Source: a virus. Taken from it: a stretch of DNA of 52,140 bases. The stretch is from IMG/VR virus record IMGVR_UViG_3300023181_000001, positions 94,509 to 146,648 of that record. One strand, written 5' to 3'. Of the stretch, positions 41,301-49,800 are shown piece by piece (the first letter of the stretch is position 1; every line of letters starts with the position of its first letter). The position numbers and the translations under genes were made by a program. The notes under the pieces were generated by a model. That model was not told the DNA's origin. It worked only from the letters and a program-made list of their open reading frames with translations, and made no database searches.

Positions 41301-41470
41301 GGATTATACCCACTATAGACTGACATTCCCGAATTCGGATTTTGTTGGTTTTGTGGAAATTGGAACGGTGAAAAATAATCATATCTTGACATAGGATTAT
41401 TTGGATCAAATCCTCCGCCAAATTGCATTTTTGGTAATGTAAGGAATTTTTTTAAATTATCTAAGCTCAT
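38309..41470 (-). CDS. crAss-like virion protein with KGG motifs, 1053 aa
   Basis: This 1053-aa protein is rich in Gln and Asn. Near the N-terminus two repeat units read GMSVYSGYNP and GMSVNSGYAP. Residues about 270-345 carry the block I recognise from crAss-like virion proteins: YMQKGGSVSVGKF, VEIEKNEFVLNAKDGQVQKA, ETHEKGGIKTNLPEGSQVLS. A coiled-coil segment follows (about 375-445), then more short GG elements (LQEGGE, MAEGGV, KQDGGY). It is probably a capsid-packed or tail-associated cargo protein. It overlaps the transglycosylase gene as ATGA, so the two are made together. Confidence 0.72.
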   Translation of the reverse strand: MSLDNLKKFLTLPKMQFGGGFDPNNPMSRYDYFSPFQFPQNQQNPNSGMSVYSGYNPDLQYQQANPYYGMSVNSGYAPAQAPAPDINWLSDLTKTMSQNIQSAQNPVTPIAQNTSTVQTPPLNAYDDGSTPQLGAISSNYKSPQRNISNLNTQGGYQFNTSGNDVTAGQALDAQTNYNKQQAEQPLKLFNPFGGVDVSAALQYGFYNAGQGNGGQATLGFGKGLLGLSRQGFSAYGAGKEQRNLMNQQNNQPIYNSTPLEKGGFVDYMQKGGSVSVGKFLSGKYITDSSDQNVEIEKNEFVLNAKDGQVQKAIGETHEKGGIKTNLPEGSQVLSDHTKIGAKNAKELSKELDIKVKAKNTFADVLDKYSKKIGVEKNIEEGEKLVNQTEETLKLEETDTKQINLDFIQQETARIEQEKEELNTQQQEAFKTIFDKQESQKGSFLQEGGETVAPAAQEEEINPNDIVVQVQQAVAQGTPIEEIVNNLLSMGYSEDEASQIIQASQSEQQPQMAEGGVAGEPGARIGDFLKSANLIAQSKGVEPPKLDLEKGDITKNWTELQNWFVKNAPEEVIRYFDEQPITNKGMEILLKNNKTSLKNLGIDTNRSPNSFTLEEKRAIQEAIPLDDKFILEQFADGKVDYRFPQVSANSLSSITPQAQAINASLAQPSGNGFQEQVMTAQDVQATDNNTQQNSAQRGRNVIPMLPVVEGLTPSAALIPRADQVRFNRLEPTLRTPEASIAAINNQTNFVNQQAFQSNPNLAPFLTATNLGTTQQSVNKAIAETDAYNAEAVNRANTYNANVGDKEQLMNINLGQNYEQRLFKTIDNQEQAWSRYLVNKQLQNKQNWMDVNNLNLTNAMTPNYQTDGSNVYFSNPRDYSTRSEEDIQFDNWYRNATPQEQIAYRNSVIAKKQDGGYIYEFEDGAQPMTDQQAREVAQATGFTEDFAREYFRQQGANQTPQYQQAPQRPRVNLETDMIADITSGTNRYTPDGGVIVGDYKKVWLNNRPETFTARAQPQEGRDFTYLSPQDFVKFQQSQNYKQYKSGYKTSNIASR

Positions 41471-43893
41471 AGTCTTATGGGTTTTTCTATTACGGATGTT
41501 GTATTTTTGAAAGAATAATTCTCATTAGGTCTTAACACTACTCTTTCGCCTGTTTGTTCTGAAATTGCCTCTATAGGGTGTTTCATAAAATTCATTGTTA
41601 TGTTCCCGCTCGGTACTCTTACCATTTGATTTGGATATTGCCACATACCCAAAGGTGAGGTCGGTATTTCTCCCCCTATTTGATAGTTTGGAGTTATATT
41701 GAGATAATTTCTCAAAGTATTATACCTTTCTTGAGCCTTTGGGTTATTTTGAGCTTCGGGATTGTTGTAACGCCTTTCTATATCTTGGTTGTATTTCTCT
41801 TGATAATCCAAAGCTCTCTCAGCTTTCAGAATGTCTGCGTTTTCATCATACCTACCCGAACCATAGCCTTGAGCATTATTCATTCTCTCATTGTATTCTG
41901 ATAGGCTGAAGCTATTAGGCATTTGAGCATTTGGTAATACTTCTAAACTTGCTTGAGGTACAATGTTATTATAAACTTGGGCTACTCCTTGCTCCTCTAC
42001 TTTTGAAGCTGTATTTTGAATTTCTCTTTGTTGTTTATAGATTTCGGCCTTAGCTTGATAGCCTGCTTTATTCTTTATAACAACTGTTTGTTCTGGCTTT
42101 TTGTAATTACCTATTGAAACTTTCGTATTTATGTCAGGTCTGCCCTGTATCGGATTTTTTATGGTATTCTTAAAAGTTGTACGGGAAATTGGGTTTATGC
42201 CTGTGATTTGTCTTCCATTATCATCCTCAGTAACACTCATATCAAAAATTCTTCCGTTATTGCTATTATCAACGTCTCTTAGGCTTCCCATATATACCAA
42301 AGGTCTTTTCTGCATATCTTCTTTGGTCTGCCTGTTCTCTTCATATAAATACAAACTATCTTGATATGCTTGGTATCTAGGATCATTAGCATTATCTACA
42401 TATAACGTTCCCCCTTTTTGATAGGCACCTAAAACGGTGTTATTTAATTCATTTAAAGTTTTATATTCTCTATCTCCTCTATGGTCATATAAGTATTGAT
42501 AATTTTTAGGAGCTATTTCTTTATGTGTTTCATATTCTACGGTACCCTTTATCTCATAAGGACTTTTTCCTTGTATATAGGCGGGTATGTCGTTAGTTAA
42601 AAATTTCACAGATTGTATTAGATTATCTTGTCCCGCATGTGAAATTTCTTCAAGGTAGCTATCAGGCGAAAAATAATCTTCAGCAGTTGTTAGCCCAGGT
42701 AGGCTTATGGTATTATTAAAAGGATTATAATTTGGTCGCTTGCCAGTAAATGGTAAACCTTTGTTTTCAAAAGAAATTTCAGGATTTCCATTTCTGTACT
42801 GTAAATCTAAAAGTCTTTGGTATTCATTACCGTCTAGAATTTTTTCAGCGCTTTCAAAATACTTTTTTGTATCTCCATCGAAATTCCTTCTTTCATTATC
42901 AGAATACATTTTAGAACGAGGTTTAACTAAATTTCCTGTTCTATTTATTTCTGCCTTATCTTCTATTGTTCTTCTTACTTCTCCAAAATTTAATTTTTCT
43001 TTTTGTGGCGTAGTATCTTTTATTCCAATATTAATTTCTGTAGGTCTTCTATAACTAAAAGTACCTCCTTTTTGCATTTGTAAGAAACTGTCTATTTCAG
43101 CGTAAGTTTGATTGGGATCTACATAGTATTCTGTAGTATCTTCTTGAATAGGTTGAGACTCTTCTTGAGGTGCTTGTTGTACTATGACTTCTTTTTCTCT
43201 TATTATTTCTTTCTCCGCCTGTTTTTCTTCGAGTTTTTGTATATTTTCATCCTCGTCGGGAATATAGGAAGTTCCTGCAAAATTAGGGAGTTCTTTGGTA
43301 AATACCAAATCTGTTAATCTGCTATTAACTTCTTGAAGGTTTTGGACTGTTTCTTGTGGTGTTATTTGTTTTTCACTATTTGTATACCTTGTTACAGGCG
43401 CACTCATCTTTGCCTTGAAGTGGTTGCTTATATCTCCTAAAGTTTTTGCAGAACCGTCTTTGTTATATAAAAGGGCTCTGTTCTGCTTTAAAATTATGGG
43501 AGAGAAGAATTGATCTGTTCTTATGTTTGGGTTTTTAGTTACACCTTCAATTAGTCTTCCCGCTCCTGCCGCTCCAAACCCATGTGCCAAATAAAGTTCG
43601 TAGTCATCAGGTTGCCTACCTAATCTTTTAGAAAGCTGTTTTTTATTCTCTTCTGTGAAAAGTTTCATTACCTGTTTAGATTTTTCAGGGTCTAGTCTGT
43701 CATCTTGAGAGTAATTCAGATTATATTTTTGAGTAAGATTTCTCCAAGTAGAAGGTACAAATTGGAAAAGTCCCGCCGCACCGAAAGGGTTTTTGGCGGT
43801 TGTTGACCCTCCACTTTCTGCCGATGCCACTTTTCGGGTATACTGCTCATAAGGGTCATTCTGAAAAGACTTAATTGTCGTAATAGGTGGCAT
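41467..43893 (-). CDS. Virion lytic transglycosylase with cargo-type C-terminus
   Basis: This 808-aa protein has an SLT-type lysozyme-like domain at residues about 14-150: ASAESGGS with catalytic Glu26, PFGAAGLFQFVPSTW, and YLAHGFGAAGAGRLI. It should cut peptidoglycan locally during DNA entry. The rest resembles crAss-like cargo proteins: MQKGGTFSYR, AYQKGGTLYVDNANDPRYQA, and YQIGGE. Near residue 415, YLEEISHAGQ followed by EYETH looks like a degenerate zincin motif lacking the first His of HExxH. Its ATG lies 23 bases inside the muzzle gene's end, and it couples by ATGA to the next gene. Confidence 0.82.
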   Translation of the reverse strand: MPPITTIKSFQNDPYEQYTRKVASAESGGSTTAKNPFGAAGLFQFVPSTWRNLTQKYNLNYSQDDRLDPEKSKQVMKLFTEENKKQLSKRLGRQPDDYELYLAHGFGAAGAGRLIEGVTKNPNIRTDQFFSPIILKQNRALLYNKDGSAKTLGDISNHFKAKMSAPVTRYTNSEKQITPQETVQNLQEVNSRLTDLVFTKELPNFAGTSYIPDEDENIQKLEEKQAEKEIIREKEVIVQQAPQEESQPIQEDTTEYYVDPNQTYAEIDSFLQMQKGGTFSYRRPTEINIGIKDTTPQKEKLNFGEVRRTIEDKAEINRTGNLVKPRSKMYSDNERRNFDGDTKKYFESAEKILDGNEYQRLLDLQYRNGNPEISFENKGLPFTGKRPNYNPFNNTISLPGLTTAEDYFSPDSYLEEISHAGQDNLIQSVKFLTNDIPAYIQGKSPYEIKGTVEYETHKEIAPKNYQYLYDHRGDREYKTLNELNNTVLGAYQKGGTLYVDNANDPRYQAYQDSLYLYEENRQTKEDMQKRPLVYMGSLRDVDNSNNGRIFDMSVTEDDNGRQITGINPISRTTFKNTIKNPIQGRPDINTKVSIGNYKKPEQTVVIKNKAGYQAKAEIYKQQREIQNTASKVEEQGVAQVYNNIVPQASLEVLPNAQMPNSFSLSEYNERMNNAQGYGSGRYDENADILKAERALDYQEKYNQDIERRYNNPEAQNNPKAQERYNTLRNYLNITPNYQIGGEIPTSPLGMWQYPNQMVRVPSGNITMNFMKHPIEAISEQTGERVVLRPNENYSFKNTTSVIEKPIRL

Positions 43894-46800
43894 CGTTTTC
43901 TGTGTTTTTGTAATTAATCTTAAATCTAGACTCTAAATCATTTTCAAGTCTTATTATGAATGAATCTCCTCTCATTCTTTCTAGAAGTTTTTTATTTGCG
44001 AAATTTACCGCTCTTCTGTCAATCTCTCTGTAGATATTGTTATCATCCCAAGTCCATTGCGGAATATTTCTGTTCTCTCTTTTTACACGATTATAGAAAT
44101 AGTTTATGTGCTGTTTCTCATCTTGTTGAACAAAAAGGATATCTTGAGTGTTATCAGGATTTGTTATCGGATATTTTCTCACGTCAGAAACTGCCCTTTG
44201 TTCTTTCAAGTTTAGATTTCCTGAGTTATTGCTATTATTGTAAATAACTGTTTTGTTAAATCCTTTATTCGCCCACTCTGCATAAGACCAATTATCTTGG
44301 TATCTCAAAGCTTCTGAATTTATACTTAAGTTGTCAAAAAGCTTGCTTGAATTTTTATTTGCATAAACTGTCTCTACTATAAAAGGTTTCAATTCTCCTT
44401 GAAATACTTGAAAAGAAGCGTTCTCTAAAGTATGCGACCATAGTTTTGACTGATTTGAATTAAATCCCACTTGGAAAAAATCTTGATGGGAATTGTAGTA
44501 GTTTGGGGTTGAGCTGAAATAGCTGTTCCATCCTTTTCTTTCAAACTTATAGCTTATAGTCCAAGATCTGTCTTGAAAATATCTTGAATCTGTTATCTCG
44601 ACAGGTATTTTTATGTCCTCGTAGGTAGGTGTTTCAGTAAAGACACATGTACAGCTCCCAAAACTCTGTTCACAGCCTGTCTGACATGTCGGGTCAATTT
44701 GTTCGACACAGCCTATATTATTTACAATCGCATCTACAACATCATCGCCTATTCCTACCCCATTTTGATTATAATAATAAGTCCCTCCTGTTTTATTTGC
44801 ATAATTCTGCATAAGGTAAGTTATATTAGGTGCCAGGCCTCCATTTGGAGGTATAGGGAAGGGCTGATTACCCGCAGTCAAGAAAGGAAATATCTGAATG
44901 CCCTGTGAACTAGATTGCTCAGCCAAAGCATCTGCCTCTACCCAATCTTCTAATGTGTAACTGTCAGTTAACCCTGAAGGAGGGGCATCTGTCACTAAAA
45001 TAATAGCTTTTGCCGCATTCTCTCTGAAAGTCCCTATAGTGAATCCTCCCATGGGACTACCTTCAAAATCTATAGATACTGTGTTGTCTAAAGTGGCTTT
45101 TAAAGCTAAATCACTAGGTTCTGGTAGCCCTGCTCCTCCTGAAGCGAATATTGTATTCATAGCTGTCAAGAACGGAGTTTCATTTGCAATAGCCATAGGA
45201 GCTAATATGTCAAAAAGAGGCTGTCCTATCCCTCTTCTGTCTTTAACTGCAATTAGCCCTAGTCTGTAGTCACTTCCAAATTCTGCAATGATTGAAGGTA
45301 CTATGGAAGAACTTATTGCGTCTTTTATGCCGTTTATTGCTCCTGACTGAGAGGATGTTGCATCCAAGATGAAAACTATGTCCAATCCTTCATCGCATCC
45401 TTCTCCATCTTTCTCACATTTACCTGTTGTCGTATTATACTCAAAGCCTACTGGACATGAAGAAGTTACTGTCGCTCTTTCACATAACTGTGTTACAGGA
45501 TTATAGGTATAGCCTTCATTGCAGATAGGCTGTGGTTCTTCTCCCTCACAATTTGTCAGATTCAGTACAAACCCTGTCTCAGGATCATACTCAATACAGT
45601 CTGATATCGGAACAGCATCTAATTTTGTCAAAAAGAATCTTTTGTTTACTGCATCATACCCTCCTGAAATTCCTAATTTTAGAAACGGATTGTCTATGTC
45701 AGCGTCTTTGAAAAATCTTTTTATTTTAAATGGAAGCTGTTTCTTAAACCACCTCTGCATATTGGATATCTCTCCTGAAAAGCTGTAAGCCATGTCTTCT
45801 ATCTTATCCGCCCCATTGCTTAAGAATATAACCTGTCCTCTTTCAGAATCTATATGGATGTCTCCAAATTCAGTCTCAATTACATTATGGTGCTGAGTAC
45901 CTGTAAATCCAAGAGAACTCTTTACAAACTCCACAGGTTTTGTTGTGAATATTCCTCCTGTTCCAAGTTCTTTTGTCTGAGCTGTTATTCTTTCTGCGAG
46001 ATTGTCCACAGTATTGAAAACTTGCATCCCATCTGTGAACCTAGCAACTGCCTGATTTCTTGTAGACTCTTTTAGGCTTTTCAATTTACCCGAATCGGTA
46101 TCGAAATCATAAGAGTTCAAAGGCTTATAAACTAAGTATGGATCATAAAAGTTGTCATATTCGCTATTATCCAGTTCTGACCATATAATTTCATTAACGT
46201 TTTGCGATATTTGATTCCATTTTTTTCTGTCATAACTTGTGGGAAGATTTACAGTATTTGTGTAAATTCTAGGTAAAGAAAATACATTGCTATATAGAAT
46301 AGAATTAGGCTCTTTTATAGATATGTTCTTTTCTTGAGTGAGGAATTCCAAATTAGGCACTACTGGATAGAAGTGCGTATTTATATCTTTATTGGCATAT
46401 CTCATATTCAAGTTCATCTCCGACTCTACTAGAAAATCTACCACACTATAATAGGCTGTGTAGAATTTTGAAGGCCTGATATAAAACTTATTCCCTCCTG
46501 GCTTACAGTCAAACTCGTAGTCAGAATCAATGTCTGGCATAGGTATTAGAAATCCATCAAATTCAGTATCTGTTTCATAATCACAGTAGAATCTTGGGAA
46601 CCCTATGTTACTTGCTGTCGAATACTCGTAAGTTGTCTTATCGGGAGTTCCAAAAGCAGTTCTTCTAAAAAACGGTATTTTTCTTTTGTAGGTGAATCTT
46701 GTTATATTTATGTTTCCGCCAAATACGGGTTCACAGTTGTTGGATACTCCTATTTCAAAAATCTTTCCTGTCGTAAGCCATCTCACCGTATCGATATCTC

Positions 46801-49800
46801 CATATTGGTCAGGAACATAGTTTTTCATAGTTACATAGGGACTTGCAATATCAGGAGAAAATTCTCTCTTATCACAGCCTATAGTACTAGAAGTAGCTTT
46901 TGAAGAAGTGTTTTTTATATTGGAGTTATCTATGCTTTGGTATTGTTGAGAGTACTCCAAAAAATTATCACCTAAAGCCAGAAATACCGATCCCTCTCTT
47001 TGGAAATTGTTTATGTTGTAAGTCTCTCCCGCTTTTGTATCGACTAGAGAGAAATCCCCGTCTGGTAGATACCTTGATATGCTTAAAGGTTTGAAATAAT
47101 TTGCATCATCCCTGTTTACTATAATATTGTTATACTTTCCTAAACTGTACCCATAATAAGCAAAGTTGTAAGAAGCTCCGATATCTCTAAAAGACTTAAT
47201 CCAGTCATATCTGTATTGTCCTGACTTTACAAACCCGCTCGTGGCGTAGGCAACTCCTGCTAGTATGGCACCCACAAGTCCCAAACTTGTACCTACAACA
47301 AACCCTGCCATAAAGAACTGGCTTGAAGTAAGCTCTGCTACACTGATAGCCGTTTCTAACACAACCTCTGTAACTGCTAGAGTGGTTGCTGTATTTCTGG
47401 CTTTTCTTCCTAATATTGTCCATTTAGGATGGTCTTCTAATTCAGTGAAATTACTTTTTGCCGTTCCTTTTAAGTACCCCTGTATAGAAATTTCTGTACC
47501 AAGCTGAGTTTTTGTATGTAGCAGGTCAGGAGAAATATAAGTAAATTTATTATTTTTTTCTCCTTGATAAGGGTGCTGTATTACATTACTTGCACTCCTA
47601 TTAGGCTTATGGTACAGATCTCCTCCTAAATCATTATAAGGAAAATTAGAATAAAGATACTGTTTGTCATCCCTGTCATATTGATACATATCAAACATTA
47701 ATCCATTTGAAATAACACTCTTACTGTAAGTGTTATCCCCTCTCAAAATTTCAAATCCGAAAACATTGTCGGCTTCCTTCTGAGTCATAAGATTATTTCT
47801 AACTGCAATTTTTAACATACCTTCAACCACTCTAGCATCCAAATGCACTCCTAGAGGATATATGAAACTGTCTGTAAAAGACGGCATCTCTTGATTTGCA
47901 ATAAAAGGTGCTACTCTATTATCTGGCATTTTTGGGTGTCGTATTTTTGCACATCGAAAATCCGCACCTTCTTTAAGCGTATAGTAGTTGTCGTCGTCTA
48001 ACCCTTCTGCATAATACTGTTCAAACTTAGTTCTCAAATCAGAAGGTATATCGGAAGGCTCAATTTTTAATCCGCTACTGTCGTATAAGTCCTTATTGTC
48101 AGGATATGTCCTAGTACTTTCCCAAAAAGAAAATTCCCCTTGTTTGTAAGGTATAGGTTCGCATTCTAAATTATCGGGTAGAAAATAAGTACATGAAGTA
48201 GAGTATTTCTCAGATTTGTCAAGAATTATTGAAGTCCATGAAACTGTTGCTCTATCATAGGTTACGTCTCTTGTCACTACAGCAAAACATCCGTCTGGTG
48301 GGGCTGTTCTAAACTTTACTACGGGCGTTGCTTCTGGGTCGTATCCGTTTTCTTGGGTGTCATCTTTTGGAAGTCCCAAAGTTTGATTTACCCATGGATC
48401 TATAGCTACAAACATATCTCCCGAAGCAAAGGGATTTACTAGAGGAATTACAGTATTATTAATTATTACTATATCGTTCTGAGAAGTTCCATCCAGGTCT
48501 CCTGTCAGGTTGTCTACATTAACTGTGAGGGTTATAGCCGATCTTAAACTTATAATCCCATCTTCTATCGATATTCTTATTCCATTTTCTTCCAGCTCTG
48601 TCCCGTTTTCGAGCATAAAATTGTTAATGGTAGTGTCTATATCTGTGTCAAAAACCATAGGGTAAGACTCTAGATTTATTATGACGCTTGCAGAACCCGA
48701 AGTTCCTGTAATGACCAATCTAGAATCCGTATTTCTATAACTTTCTATTCTATATTTTAACCCTTGTGTTCTTATGGGAATAATCTCACCATAGAAGGCT
48801 TGTGTATCAGAACACTTGTGAAACAGGGAAACCCTCACTTTTTGAGTAGGATTTACTGTTGTTTCTATTATGTCGTCGTTTGCGGGAGCCTCTTGAGTCT
48901 TAGATACTTCTAATATAAATTTATTTCTATTAAGGGTATTTGCTTTAAACCATAAAGCCCCTGACTGAATTTTTTCTCCAAAACCATTTACGCCTGTAAG
49001 TTCTGTTAAGTATGCCTCTTTAGCAGTTTCCAATTCTGCTCTTGTTTCTCCGCCTCTGTAGTTTATAAAATATCTTTGGGCATTATTATTTATTGCGGAA
49101 ATGTTGATGATATCGCTGGCAGAAGAGCATCCTTCATTGGTAGAATTATAACTTCTTTTCAATACAGTCTTTCTTGTGTTGTCAGGTATTCCTAAACGCA
49201 TCATATAGAGATATTCAAAAGTGGTATCCCTTACATAACCTCCTGCCGAACTGGCTTCATAAAAGTTACAAGAGCTGCTAGGAAAATCTTCGTAGCTTTC
49301 TGGAAATGCTGATTCTTCTCTATTGACAAATTCTCCTTCAACAGTATTAATAGAAACTTTAAATTCATCTAGAGTAGGTGTATCGCATACAGTCTCTTCC
49401 ACCTCTGTTTGATTAGACCATGATACTGGCGTATTTCCAGTAGCTGTAAAGACCGTGCCTTCTGTGGTAAAACCTACATTTGAGAAATCATCTCCTGGTT
49501 GCAAATCGTAGATAATGTAATTTTTCCCTTCTGTCAAATTTCCTGAAGTGGAAACTGTTCCAAAAACAGGGATGCAATGAGATTCAGGGTAAGGATTTAA
49601 AAGATAAGGTGTTATTTCAGGGATGATTACGCTAGGATTATCCGCTATGTAATCCTTTAGGTTGTCAAACTCTGTATTTAACTCTATCTCTATTGTGTTT
49701 GCACTAATTTCATCAACTCCTCGAACTATACACACTCTAGATTCAGCTTGTATTACCTCTGTACCGCTGGTAGCTATACTGCAAGTTTTTTCTACTTTTG

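Noticed and set aside
42920-42960. NFDGD in the transglycosylase protein as an RNA polymerase catalytic motif
   Set aside because: It sits in a charged linker (ERRNFDGDTKKYFES) without the double-barrel context; treated as coincidence.
47205-47423. Short minus-strand frame inside the muzzle gene
   Set aside because: It is an out-of-frame shadow of the muzzle's hydrophobic segment, with no leader and no family.
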